Source of the DNA: Welwitschia mirabilis | Taxonomy: Eukaryota > Gnetophyta > Gnetopsida > Welwitschiales | NCBI GenBank assembly: GCA_051453625.1 | Contig: JBOZIK010000001.1 | Span: forward strand, 189,943,116-190,007,115 | Reading direction: 5' to 3' | Length of the DNA: 64,000 bases | Part shown: in pieces, positions 34,621 through 46,709 of the stretch | Numbering within the stretch: the stretch's first letter is position 1 | Layout of the letters: every line of letters starts with the position of its first letter | The notes under the pieces: model-generated | Database searches by the model: none | What the model was told of the DNA's origin: nothing | What the model saw: the letters and a program-made list of their open reading frames with translations, nothing else | Made by a program: the position numbers and the translations under genes

Positions 34621-36237
34621 ATAAAATTAAGATAATACTTTACATTTAATAGTGAGAAAAAAGAATAAATAACATGTCTCCATAGTAAATATTTAATTTA
34701 GCATTTACTTTCAACTACATAAGTAATAAAAAGATATCATTTCCACCACAAGAGCATATAAAAATATTGGATATGAATATTTAATCAAAAGGTATTTATA
34801 TTAAAATGCAATATTACTGCATTTTAAGAACATAGCAATTACCACAATTGGAGTTTCAAGTACTTCAATATTTTTCAAATATTTTATTATACATATACCT
34901 ACAAATTTTATAAAAAAAGCAAAAATGTGGATATGACAATGTATCATTTCTATATAGATGTAATACATTATATCATAAGCCAATTCTATTACTTAGGATT
35001 ATCTTACTCATCATGATTGTATCATCATCATAGTCATTATTAAGCCATCACATATGCCATTGGATCACCTACTCTATGTCGTCGATAGCATTCAGGCTGT
35101 ATTAGACTTACAGTCTAGACATCGATATCATTATTGTGAGTTGAAACTGTTTCTAATTTGATTACTAGTTAAGGGTAATTTCTATCTCAACGAATATTCT
35201 CATCACTTCACTGCCTCATGCAGCATATTTATGGATTATCATCATTGTATCATAGCTAGTCATGAATAAGGATAATTAATTATTAGATTTCATCCCACAT
35301 GAGATTGTCAATAGGTCTTAATCAGAACTTACTACACTTTTGTTATGCATTTTGATTCTTAAATTAATTTGATTATGGGTAAACATTCTAGAGATTATGG
35401 GCCCACATAAGAAGAGGCCCTTAGTACCATTATCTATCATCATATCTTAGTACTATTTAACTAATATTGTATTGTATAGGTTATTAGAATTATTATAAAT
35501 CACCAATCATTAGTTTAGATCATCATTTACTAGTGTTGTATAGGTAAAATTTTATTGTTAATTATAATCTTTGCAATAATTATTTCACATGAACAAGACT
35601 AGAAGGATGAGGAATACCAATAATTGCATATATATATCTTTCAACAATTTTTCAAGTGAAATCTAAGCAACTGTATTTCACTTGAAATATCATTGGAAGA
35701 TATACTTCCTATGATGCTTTTTGCACTTTAACTTGTTCATATTGAAAGCTAAAACCAGTCATACTTTCAACACATAAATACTAGACTCCTAGTATTCTCC
35801 CACTTTCCAAACACTTTAAGACCACCCATATGCTTGTAAATGGCCCTTTATGTTTCCTTATTCCTTGTTTGTTTTTCTTGCCTAGTGTTAGTTCCAATTT
35901 TTCCGTTTTCATAGATTTAAAAAGATTGAAAGTCTCATAATTTCAAGGAAGCCCCTCTCTTTCAAATGCCACTTGCCATACATGCATTTCCTAAGTGGCC
36001 ATTTCTTGATGAATAGGGATGATGAGTAGAAAAGATTTTCTTGAAAGATGAAATTTGAATACCTTTTTTAAGAAAAAAATTTTAAGAGTCAATTTTTCTA
36101 TCTTAGCTTTCTATCTCTTCTTTATGTTTTCTATGCATTTATATTTATGCCAAAAGGTTATTTACTACAATAGGTTAAGAACCAGTTACATAGGCCAAGC
36201 ATATGAATTTCCTACCCTACTGTTAATTATAGTATAA
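34621..36237. other. No gene; single-copy-looking DNA with a hairpin
   Basis: Nothing here matches the other repeats in the window. It contains a strong inverted repeat at 35,634-35,703 and a small one around 35,786-35,803 (ATACTAG, four-base loop, CTAGTAT). No open frame of interest was found. Confidence 0.4.
35634..35703. repeat. Hairpin-forming inverted repeat
   Basis: TTTCAAGTGAAAT (35,650-35,662) and ATTTCACTTGAAA (35,675-35,687) are perfect complements around a 12-base loop. The outer arms ATATCTTTCAA (35,634-35,644) and TTGGAAGATAT (35,693-35,703) also pair, with one mismatch. The arms are separated by short internal bulges. Confidence 0.8.
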
Positions 36238-37473
36238 TGTCTAGATTTAAACCAAGTACACAACTTAGTATTATTCTTCCTCAGGGATAACATTGGGTAT
36301 TGGCTAGAATTGCATTAACTTTAATCTTTAACACAAGTATAAAAAGAAAATAAAAGAGAAGAGGAGATGAAATTTAGAATTGAGTTTGAACTTCGTCTAA
36401 GAGAATAGGAAAGTAAACTAACTTCAAGGTATCATCGATTTGTCCTTTGCAATGATTCACTTCAAAGTTATCCAATCACCTTCCTGAAAAATAATAAAAA
36501 CCATCAAGCACTTTCTGTCCAATTCATGGAGCATAATCTCATCCATCATATAATAAATTATGAATTCAACTAACACTTTAATCTCAAATAATAATAGAAA
36601 GTAAACATATGTAAAGCACACAAGATCTATGAAATTAAAATACTAACTGATAAAGAGGAATTTACATAACTAAATTAACTTGAAACTTAAAAAAGTTATC
36701 TAAGCATCCAATTATGATATTACTCATGAATCAAGATGAAAGAAAAACAACTTTTGCATTATAGAAAGAACAACTTTACAACAAAGGAAGAAGGAAGTAG
36801 AAAGAACTCCTTAGCAATCCTCAAAGACTAGTTCACTCCCTCAAAGAGTTACTTAGAAAGCCATCATAAGTTGATGCTTCAAAGTCTCTAATTTCTCTAA
36901 GGCAAAGATGTCTACATTGAAGGGTTCAAGGCTCTTTTATAAGAAGTGATGGGGATGAGGGGTGGTTATAACTCTTAGCTTGTAGTGTTAGTTAGAATAT
37001 TCATCATTTAGCATTAGGTACATAAGATTTTGTCTTGTGGCATTTGGTGGAGGCCATTAGGTAGCGTTTGGTGGAGCCTTTGTCATGTTGTATTTGATGG
37101 AGTCTTCATCATAATGAGTCTAACATGTGGCTTTTGGAGTCAAATTCCTCTACTAACCAATGTTGTTACCACATATCTCTCATGCCACCTCCACATGCCT
37201 TTGCCACATGTCTTCAATTACTTCTGCTATGTGTCACCACCTTATATCTCCATTTTCCATTGTTGTTTTATGCAGAATTGATTCATTTTCTATCATGTGT
37301 TCCAAAAGTTGCTAAATATCTGCAATTTGATATAGAGAAAAACATAACATTTAATTTTATTTTAAAAACAATAGAAGACATATTTTATGATTAAGATAAT
37401 TAAATTAATATCTTCATTTACAATAAACTGGCCTAAAACACTTGATACAATTGTTGATTTTTACATGTTAATA
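36238..37473 (-). mobile_element. H-family LTR, copy 1 (3' LTR)
   Basis: It starts TGTCTAGATTTAAA and ends CATGTTAATA, matching the other three H LTRs. To its right the minus strand carries AGCAAAAGACTAGTTAG beside the LTR, the closing word of an Athila/Tat interior, so it is a 3' LTR on the minus strand. Only about 70 bases of interior remain before K sequence resumes near 37,547. An internal run of TAGCATTTGGTGGAG-like units lies at 36,985-37,115. Confidence 0.75.
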
Positions 37474-37546
37474 CACTTTCTAACTAGTCTTTTGCTAGTG
37501 CCTTAGCAAAAAGTTGATAATAAAGTTGATTAAACATGGATAATAA

Positions 37547-37970
37547 GAGTGCATATACTTGTTCAAATGCTCATTTCTTTCAAAATACATAAAATATATC
37601 AATCACATAACACAAGGAAGAAAATACTTATTCATAATATAGTACACATATTATATTTACCAAGAATAAGATATAAAATATATTATTATGTCCTCTTGAA
37701 ACTTTCAATTAATTAGTTTTATCATGTGACTTTAATTCCTCACATAATAGAATTATGTAATTTTAAATGTTTGGATGGATTTTCTCATAAAACATTTTAA
37801 TATAATTTTTTAACATTTTTATAGTAAATTATAAACATTACAAACTAAGGTTAATTTTAAAATAACATATTATTTGATAAGGAACTTAAATAAGATAATT
37901 AATTATTAACTAAAATCTTAATATACTTAATGTTCAAGTAAATAAGATTTACAAAATATGGGATATGACA
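37547..37970 (-). mobile_element. K-family LTR fragment (U3 start)
   Basis: It matches the last part of the K LTR at 59,560-59,973 and 41,930-42,310, ending GGGATATGACA on the plus strand, with a polypurine tract on the far side (minus strand GTGGAGGAGAA). It is a 3' LTR start whose remainder is missing or replaced by the H LTR. Confidence 0.75.
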
Positions 37971-38097
37971 TTCTCCTCCACTTAGACTGATTCACTCCTG
38001 GGAATGAAGATACTTAATATTCAAGTAAATAAGGTTTATAAAATATAGGATATGACATTCTCCCCCACTTAGATTGATTTACTCATAGAAATCAAGA
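37924..38097. repeat. 87-bp tandem duplication across the K LTR/polypurine junction
   Basis: 37,924-38,010 and 38,011-38,097 are direct copies, each containing the LTR edge (GGATATGACA or GGATATGACA-like) and the polypurine tract (TTCTCCTCCAC / TTCTCCCCCAC read on the plus strand). About nine differences separate them. Confidence 0.85.
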
Positions 38098-38164
38098 TAC
38101 ATAAAGATCTTATGACATCTAACTATATGTTATGAAATTCAAAAAGATTTGAATACTAACTTTT

Positions 38165-38835
38165 CATAATTTATTGCTACTCTGTTTTGCATTAACCAAC
38201 TCATATCCAAAAAATTTTATATTTTTATAAGTTAATAACAATTGGTTGTATCTAAAAATCTCTCTCACTTATGGATAAAGTACAGTTTTATTTTGCTATT
38301 TTTACCTTTTCTATAGCCTTTACTAGACTCTTAGGTTGAAACATTAATACTTTGATAGCAACAAATGGGAGAAACCTATAAATAAATAGATGTGCTTTAG
38401 CTTCTTTATCTAGATGCATATGTGACACATATATTAATAATTCTATAAATTTCCACTCATGAGATGCTATGGTCATACTATGGGCTTGTCTTAGATTGTA
38501 GAATTCTGTAACCTTCTGGTGAATATAGAACTTGGTGATGTAATTCTCTTTAAAGATATGCTTAAATTCCATCCATTAAAGTTCTAAATCTTCTACTTAG
38601 TTATTTCTATTTTTCACCATAAATTAGCTTCTCTTTATAACATATAAATAGCTAAGGAAGCCTTTTCATATTCATCACATTGTAAGGTACCTATAACTTT
38701 TTCAACATTACTTAGTCATGCTTCTACTTTGGAAGAATTTGAACCTCCTACAAACTTTTATGGATTTATCTTAATAAATGTTTGAATTAATTTTCTCATA
38801 TCCACTTTTTTAGGTTGACTAATACCATTGTTTAC
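38165..38835 (-). pseudogene. gag: K gag fused to a protease scrap (internally deleted copy)
   Basis: The minus strand gives a chromoviral gag: FIKINP, then KFVGGSNSSKVEA, VEKVIGTLQCDEYEKASLAI, EANLWWKIEI, then an open stretch of 94 codons (38,288-38,572) with VTEFYNLRQ, SHEWKFIELLIYVSHM and AHLFIYRFLPF. It matches the gag at 53.7-54.2 kb. Right after it, 38,165-38,290 matches 52,900-53,010, a protease segment with NQAVIN-like sequence. The interior then jumps to the 3' end of the element. Zinc knuckle, RT, RNase H and integrase are deleted. Confidence 0.8.
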
Positions 38836-39991
38836 TTATGGGTTTTCACCTTGATTTACTATTTATGATATAACTACATAAAGGTATTCATCAATGCTTA
38901 TGGATTAAGGTTGAATTAGGTGGATTTATATCATTGGGTTGCTTATTTTCTTGTGAATTCTCTTAAATTTGATTACTTAGTCCAACTGACCTAGCTTCAA
39001 GGTTTAACTGACAATGATGAGGCATCTAAAAGAATGGGAAGTGTTCATAATATTATATTTAGAAATAGGATAGATGTTACTAAAAGTTAAACTTAGAAAT
39101 ATTTTTATAATCTTAGAAAGAACATAGTTATCAATATGATGTAATGAGTTTTTATTTATATCTTAAAGTATATAATCAAGTTTATCCCCTTTCTTTATTT
39201 TTAATAGATAAGGTTTACAAGTTATGAATATGGGTTTTCACTATAAAGTTATGTGACCATATAATTTAGAATGAATAACTTGGTTGCATATTTGATTACT
39301 TTAAAGGGGTTCTGATTATAAGGTATTATTTATATATTTATATATCTTTTTGTAAAAGATTAAGCTCTTTAAAGAATCATATAAGGTCATTGTCCTAAAT
39401 TATTAAGATAATTAAAATTCTTCTAAGTGATTATCATCTATAGTTATAAGGTAATAGAATCTTTAATGACTTGAATTCATCATCCTTTTTAATTTGTTTA
39501 GGGATTTAGAATTATCATAAATTTGATTAGCATAATGATCATCTAGGGTTTGGAATTATAGTTAATCTAATGAATACTTTGAAACTATCACAAATATAAT
39601 CAACTTCTAGGATTATTAAGGTGTTATATTATGATTAGCTTAATCTTTATATTTATTAGAATCAACATAAATGTAATTTGATATATATTTAGATAGTAGG
39701 AAAGTTATATGTGTAATAGAATTTATGAGTATTAGAAGATATGATTAAATTCATGCTTATCTAGGAGTTAAAGCTATCTTGAAATCTAGTATTATCAAGG
39801 ATATAATTAATTTTACTCTTGGTTTAAGATTATTAGAAATATAACCAACTTTAGAGCTATTAGGAATTAAGGTTGTTACAGTTACCACTAATTTTATAAT
39901 TATTAATAAGAAAGGTTGTAAAAACTATAATTGGATTTATATTATTATAAATTTATAAGTTCTTAACATAAGTATTGTTTAAGTTAACCTA
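38836..39991 (-). mobile_element. K element leader
   Basis: Long untranslated leader between gag and the primer site, matching 30,029-30,968 and 54,350-55,027. No coding sequence. Confidence 0.6.
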
Positions 39992-40006
39992 GAACTCTGA
40001 TATCAA
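39992..40006 (-). other. K primer binding site (tRNA-iMet)
   Basis: The minus strand reads TTGATATCAGAGTTC, two bases after the LTR end TCACA. It matches the initiator tRNA-Met complement except for one G to A, then diverges past GAG. Confidence 0.8.
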
Positions 40007-41528
40007 TTTGTGATAGCCTCTTTTCTCTTATCCTAATTAAGCACTATTATTTTTCCCTCTTTCTTTCTTCTTTAATATTTTTACCTAATAGATACAACAA
40101 AATCTAGGTCCAAATTCTACTAATAGAAACATACTTTATATACTCAATTTTTGTACAAAATTTTGTATAATAAATTTTCTATAATTTTAAACATTATTAT
40201 AACATTTTTGGGCTCTAAGAATACATCATAATTAAAAATTAATAATTAATTAATTATGAAGTAAAAAATAAATTATAGTAGTTTTATAAAAACTAGACAC
40301 ATAACAGGTTTCTTAATATATAACTTATACTATCTTGGAATTCAAAAAATATTATTTCTAACATTATCATTTAAGGCTAAAAACTGTCAAATTTTCTAAA
40401 ATTACAGTCCTACCACATTATACTAAAATGAGCATAACTTTTAAAATACTTTAAGTTTTTAAATAATTCAAAATGTTTTAGAAATCTTATTCAATTTCCT
40501 ACAACTTAAGATGCTCAAGCTTGAAATAACAAGTAAATACAGAAATATAAATTACATATTTATTATTTTCTACATTTATTTTCTAACATATTTTAATAAA
40601 TAATTTTTAAAAAAATAATTATTCATTAAAAAGCTACTACTTTTATATTTTCATGTTAATAACATAATTTTAGACTTATATAAAAAATTTCACTAATTTA
40701 TACCTTCTAATTAATGAGATATGGTGTTTTTATTCTATGCCTCTATTTTGGAAATTTAATTTTTTTCCTTAACAAAAATATGATAAAGTCTTTATAACTA
40801 GTTAAACAATAACTTAAATCATTAAATAATGAATATATTAACTAATTACTTATAAAAATAAAAATAAATTATAGAAATAAAAATCATTATAGAAAGACAG
40901 TCAAATCAATTCAAAAAAAATCATTTACTATGAGCCTTGAGATTTTCCATGGAAGAGTACTAGCCTAAAGAGATTTTTGAGGATTAGACTTTATCCCTAA
41001 TAAGATGATCTTAATGCATAATACATAAAAAAATTTAATACTAAAATAAATATGGGTATCCAAATTCCTTTTTTTTTCTTTCCTTTTTTTTTTTTTTAAG
41101 AGTAAACCTCTTAGTTATTTGGCCATAATCATCCATTAGTAATCCTCCATCAACAAGCATAAGAGAACCCTCATATCTCATTATAATGTCTCAGTGGAAG
41201 CTAAGGAAAGGGAATAATATTTCATAACATAATTGTATAAAAGCTATAAATAATTTTCTAATAAAATATCACATCAAACTGATAGAAAAAAAAATCATAT
41301 GAACAATATGAGTAAATGGCTTACTTGGGAAACTTAGTAAGACCTTGATAGTTGAAGATTGATTAAGATCCAAGCTCAAGAGTTCCTTAGTTCCAAGATT
41401 TCAAGATATAAGCTCCAAAGTAAGAGAATTAAAGAAAGAAAGAGAGGGAAGGAGAGAGAGGAAAAAAAGAAATGCACTTATATGAAACAAAAGGAAAGTA
41501 TCTCCTTTAATAAGAGAAGAAAGGATCT

Positions 41529-41538
41529 CTATATATAG
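41529..41538 (-). promoter_or_regulatory. TATA box of K LTR
   Basis: CTATATATAG is conserved in position at 59,012-59,021 and expanded to a TA run at 33,775-33,798. It lies in the U3 half when read on the minus strand. Confidence 0.5.
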
Positions 41539-41900
41539 ATAAACAAAGGCACATATCTCAAGATCACAAGATTACATAATTTAGCATTGATAAGTGGGAT
41601 GGGTAATAAGTGATATTGGAGTACAAAAATAGATCATATTATGATTCCTACACCTGACTAGGGTGAGTAATCTTCTTTCTTTAATTAGAAATGTTAATTA
41701 CATATATTATTTTCTCATGCTAGCTTCTTCTTATTCCTTGATAGACTTATAAGTAATTTTAATTCATTCAAGACATGCATCAAAAGAATAAATGCATAAA
41801 TCTCAAAATTATGATGTCGCATAATAAGATAAATGTTTTAATTCTAATGAATAAAATAATAGGTATTCTATGTACCAAGTGCCCTTACACATCTCAAGAA

Positions 41901-41925
41901 TATATATATATATATATATATATAT
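41901..41925. repeat. (TA)12 microsatellite
   Basis: Twenty-five bases of alternating TA within the U3 region of this K LTR. It replaces the GGTAGAGTAAATCTACTC segment found in the copies at 34.16 and 59.4 kb. Confidence 0.85.
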
Positions 41926-42310
41926 TAGTTCACATGCTCATTTATTTCATAACGTATAAAATCTGTCAATCACATAACACAAAGAATAAAATGTTTATTC
42001 ATAATATAGTATACCTATCACATTTATCAAAATTTAAATGAGTAAATAAGATGTAAAATATATTATTATGTCCTCTTAAAAATGTTAAGTTATTAGTTTT
42101 ATTATGTGATTTTAATAGATTTTCTCATAAAAACATTTCAACATTTTTTTATCATTTTTTGGTAAATTATGAAAATTGCAAACTAAACTTAATTTAAAAT
42201 GCCATCTTATTTTGACAAGGCCTTTAAATAAGAATAATATATTATCTAATTAATATATTAATATAGTTAATATTCAAGTAAATAATATTTACAAAATATG
42301 GGATATAACA

Positions 42311-42324
42311 TCCTCCATGACTTA
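42311..42324 (-). other. K polypurine tract
   Basis: The minus strand reads AAGTCATGGAGGA directly before the LTR start TGTTATATCCC. At other K copies the equivalent reads AAGTGGGAAAGGA (59,974-59,986) and AGTGGAGGAGAA (37,971-37,982), showing G to A and G to C/T decay here. Confidence 0.7.
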
Positions 42325-42394
42325 AATTGATTTACTCCTGGGAATCAAGATACATAAAAAGATTAAAAACACCTAACTGCATATTATGAGATCT

Positions 42395-43650
42395 AAAAGA
42401 ATCTGGTTATTAATTTTTCATTGTTTCCTTTAGCTCTAAAATAGCTTCATCAACATTATGATTACTCTATTTTATCTTTATTTTATGGATCTCCCTATTT
42501 TGTAAATTAATAGTTTGTTGGTCTAGTACTACTTCTAGCTTCTCTATAGTCAAACAATCTAGTTTTATCAAATCATGAGTTTAATTTAACACATGGGAAG
42601 AATATGTAATATACTTTCTTAGCATACTTACATGGTAAACATTATGCATGATTAATAACGAAGGATGTAGGGCAAGTTTTTATGCAACAAGTCCAATTCT
42701 TTCTAATATTTAAAATGGTCTAATAAATCAAAGAGCTAATTTTGATCTCTTAACTTCTCTAATTACTAATTTCATTAGTGACACTTTAAGAAATACATAT
42801 CATTTATTTTAAACTTAATATCTCTTCTTTGATAATCTGTATATGTCTTTTGTCTATATACTACTTCTTTAAACTTATTCTTAATGATTCTTATTTTACT
42901 TTCATTTCTTATAACATTTTGGGTCCTATCATCAATTTCTCTTTAGTTTCTGCCTATGAAGTGGGTGCTCTAGATTTTCTATCATATAGGGCTTTAAATG
43001 AAGTCATTTAAATTAAACTTTAATAATTGTTATTATATGTAAATTCTACTAATGATAGGTACTCTTTTCAACTCTTAGGATCATCTAGAATACATGCTTT
43101 GAGAAGATATTCTAAAATTTGATTAACTCTTTTTACCTGACCATTTGTATGAGTATAAAATATAATACTAATATTTAACTTGTTTTCTAAACCCATTTTT
43201 AGTTCTTGCTAAAACTATAAAGTAAATTTTGAATCTCTATTAGAGATAATTACTAAAGCCATACCATGAAATTGAACAACATTTTGAGTATATATTTTAG
43301 CTATATCCTTGACATCATAAGTAGATTTTACTAGAATGAAATGTGTTAAATTAGTTACTTTACTAATCACTATCATGACTAATTCATCACCTATTTAAGG
43401 TCATGGAAGTCTTACAACAAAGTCTATGCAAATCACATTTCATTTATATTTTAGAATATCATATCGATAAAGTAATTCTACTGATTTCTATGTTCTACTT
43501 TAACTTATTAATAATTAAGGCACCTTTAAACATATTATGCTATATTCTTTTTCATCCCTAGCCATCAAAATCTTTGTTTCATGTTTTAATACATTTTAGT
43601 TCCTCTAAGATAAGTTGATATAGGTGGATTATGAAATTCAAATATTATTA
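42395..43650 (-). pseudogene. pol: K integrase and chromodomain end
   Basis: In minus-strand order: a damaged zinc-binding region; CIDFVVRLP; KVTNLTHFILV; a core with NVVQFHGMALVIISNRDSKFT (conserved Ser-Asp turned Ser-Asn); TNGQVKRVNQILEYLL; LVEFTYNNNY; FKALYDRKSRAP. After it come the C-terminal IN parts LALHPSLLIMHNVYHVSML, then KYITYSSHVLN, and a chromodomain-like tail with LQNREIHKIKIK and EAILELKETMKN. The MHNVYHVSML-RKY and NRE..KIK..NHN..EA wording marks the chromovirus branch (Tekay/Del-like), whose chromodomain steers insertion to heterochromatin. Many stops and frameshifts are present. The H element cuts it off from its own RNase H. Confidence 0.85.
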
Positions 43651-43665
43651 TTTATTATTTGATAA

Positions 43666-44970
43666 TGTTTGGATTTAAAACCAAGTTAAAAACTTAGTTA
43701 TTATTCTTCCATAAGGATAATCAGGATTAACTAAACAGAAATTACTCAAACTCTTTCTAACTTAAAAGTTACAAAATAAAAAAAAAAATAAAAGAAAAGA
43801 AAATAAAAGGGCTTAGAGTTTTTTTTTTTTTTTTTGAAACTTCAATCAAAAAGTGGACAACAAGCTCATTCTAAGTCACCCAATTCATCCTCCTACAAGT
43901 CCTCACTTGATCATATGCAACACTAACCTAAAACAAACTTTAGATCAAGTGTAAAAGCATGAGTTATGGTGACATAATATCATTTATCATTTGAGTGCTA
44001 ATAAACTTGATTGTCATTGGTCCCATATCCTAAGAATAAAATTAAAAAGTACAAACTCACTGTGCACAAAATCCATGAAAATACTAAGACTATGAATCAA
44101 TTAATAAAATGAATTTGTTCAATTGACCAAAGTAAATTTGATAGGTGCATTATTCCTTAAAGTATTCCTAGTATCAAATTGAATTTGAAACTAATAATCA
44201 AAAGGAAATAACTTTAAATTATTGAATTAAGAAAATGTATATTACATCAAAGATGAAAAAATAGGAAGGAAACTTCAAGCTCGTCGAAAACAAGCTCATT
44301 CCCTAAGGAAGTCCTCACAAAGCCATTATGCATTGATGCTCCAAAGATTTTATGCCTTACCTAAATAAAGGATGATTACAAATAAGGGTTTTAAAGCATT
44401 TTAGGTAGTATAATTAGGTAGAATCTTTATCATTTAGCATTAATTAGATAAGGTTTTATCTTGTAGCATTTAGTGGAGGTTATCTTATAGCACTAGGTAG
44501 ATAATATTCTCTTCTTTAACATTACATAGAATCTTCATCATTTAGCTTTTGATGGAGGTTATCTTGTAATGTTTTATGGAGATCATCATATAGCATTAAG
44601 TGGAATCTTTGTCATAATAAGTATAACATATAGACTTTGGAGCCATATTCCTCTACTAACTAGTGCTATCACCACATGTCTCTAATGCCACCTCTACATG
44701 CCTCTACCACATGTCTTCCAATGCTACTGCTACATATCACCATCTCATTTCTCCATTGTCATAGTTGTTCTATGTAGAATTGTATCCATCTTCCACCATG
44801 TGTTTTAAAACGTGGTTAAAGTAATTATCATGGAGAAAAGCGTACTATTAAATCTTATTTTAAAATAATAGAAGAAATATTTTATGGTTAAAGCAATTAA
44901 ATTAATGTCTTCATTTATACAAAATTGGCCTAAAACACTTAATATAAATGTTAGTTTATACATGTTAACA
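43666..44970 (-). mobile_element. H-family LTR, copy 2 (3' LTR of nested element)
   Basis: 1,305 bases from TGTTTGGATTTAAA to CATGTTAACA. A T17 run lies at about 43,819-43,835. A block of seven or so imperfect units of about 28 bases (TAGCATTTxGTGGAGGTTATC-like) lies at 44,400-44,620. On its right the minus strand shows GTAAAAGTCTAGGTAGGAAGTG, the polypurine side. Confidence 0.75.
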
Positions 44971-46709
44971 CACTTCCTACCTAGACTTTTACTAGTACCT
45001 TAGAAAAACGTTATAACGATATGGTAAAACATGAAAAAATTGTTTAAGTCAAAGTGCTTAACTGTGAAAATAATAGAACTTTAAAAAGTTTTATGATCAA
45101 TTTTCTTTAATTAAGGCATCAAAATGAAAAATTTGGTAAAAAATTAGATGTCATAACCCCTAACCAAAACTAAAATTTATCCTTAAAGTTATATAATAAA
45201 AATCATTAAAATTATTTTAAAGAAATAATTTTTAGAAAGATTATGAGAAGTCCTATTATCAAAAACCATGTAAAAATTCAATTAACTATGAAGAGGGAAA
45301 AACTAGCTAATGTGAAATAATCATTTTATTTTTTCTTAAAACTTCTAAGTAAAAATGAAATCCTAAAAATTTTTATTTTTATAAGGCAGGGGTAAGATGA
45401 AATAGATGATGGAGATGAATAATGGAAATGGACTAAATTAAAAACTAATGAATAAATGAAAAAAACTATTTAAGTTAATGGTATTTATTATTTTTCTATA
45501 TTTTTTATTATATCCTGAAATCAATTAAACATAGTCCTAATTAAGTAATCTAACAAATTTAAGAAATTACCGCAAGTGCTAAGTATGAAAGTTAAAAGAC
45601 AATAAAACATTAAATGTCTCTAATTCCCACCTTTTTATTTCTTTATTTTCCATTTCTACTAGCTTTCATGTTCATATTTTAAGCCTTTGAATCACACTGA
45701 GCATATAGTGTTATGACATCTCCCTCCAACATAATTAAGCATGTTGATATATGATGGAGTTAGTGCTACATTGCTAGCAAGCATCTATTACCCCAATGCA
45801 ATTGAATATGTCATAAAGTAGATCATTATAGTTACATTACTCATGAGTGTCCATAGCCTCAATGTAGTTAACTAAACCCAATCAAGTGATTTAAGTTATG
45901 TGCATTTAGAAAAGAAATATATTACTTTATTTTATTCATCTTCTCATATTCATTTGTTTTATGCACATTTAAGGGGTCATTGGCCCATTAGCCTAATTAA
46001 GACAAATCTTATCCCCATAAAAGGCCCTAACTTAAGAAACATACATGAGAGTAGATACCATCTTTTCAACTAAGTTTTTATTAAAAATCAAAGATCCTAA
46101 GCAAATGTACTCTTAACTATCAAACTAAAAAGAGATGTAACCCTACCTTAAAAACCCATAATTAATCTTAATCACAACCATAAATTAAATGATAGGAGAT
46201 CATTTATTAGTTATTTTTTATTTAAGGACCTTTAACCTAGGTTTGTAAGTATCAAGAATTCATAGATAAATGGTCTAGGTGAATGGTTTATTATTTTGAT
46301 GGGGTTACTAGGGAATGAAAGGGAAAAATGAAAAAGCTTAAGGGTACAAAATTTGGGAATTTCTAAGTAAAAGAATTTAAGGTGATGATTGTACAGATGG
46401 AAGTGCTTGTAAGGTTTTAGATGAGATATATCATCAAGCATACACATTTTTATGTTTTTAATATTTCTTTCAAAAGAAATCAAAGCTAAAAAAAAGTCTA
46501 TTCTCAAAGAAAATCCATAAAATAAAATTAAAAGTTCTCTAAGGTGATATGTGTGTGAAGGTTTAAAAGTGTGAAAATGACCATCAGATGATTAAAAAAT
46601 TTTTAAAGTATTTTGAATTAGGAGGAAATCCATGTAAGTTTTTATGCAAGAGTCTATGAAATTAGAGAAAAAATTAACACAAGAAAAAAATCTTATGCAC
46701 TTAAAGTCA
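44971..46709 (-). other. H element 3' interior, no coding recognised
   Basis: About 1.7 kb between the gag-like stop and the 3' LTR. A short open piece at 46,232-46,507 has no recognisable motif. The last kilobase also occurs beside the H LTR at 62,995-63,779, so it is a regular part of the family and not a private insertion. Confidence 0.5.

Larger units (their letters stand above)
40009..42310 (-). mobile_element. K-family LTR shared by two interiors
   Basis: TGTGATAGCC at the left and GGGATATAACA at the right bound 2,302 bases. On its left lie the primer site and leader of one interior, so it is that interior's 5' LTR. On its right lies the polypurine tract of another, so it is that interior's 3' LTR. 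Relative to 30,984-34,270 it lacks about 1.25 kb of U5-side sequence. A TATA element is at 41,529-41,538 and a (TA)12 run at 41,901-41,925. Confidence 0.8.

Noticed and set aside
37030-37394. Two overlapping plus-strand open frames of 83 and 89 codons
   Set aside because: Both lie in H LTR copy 1 and its edge and come from the CCACATG-rich repeat; other H LTRs do not keep them open.
38011-38097. A second true LTR start at 38,057
   Set aside because: It is the second copy of an 87-base tandem duplication and not the end of another LTR.
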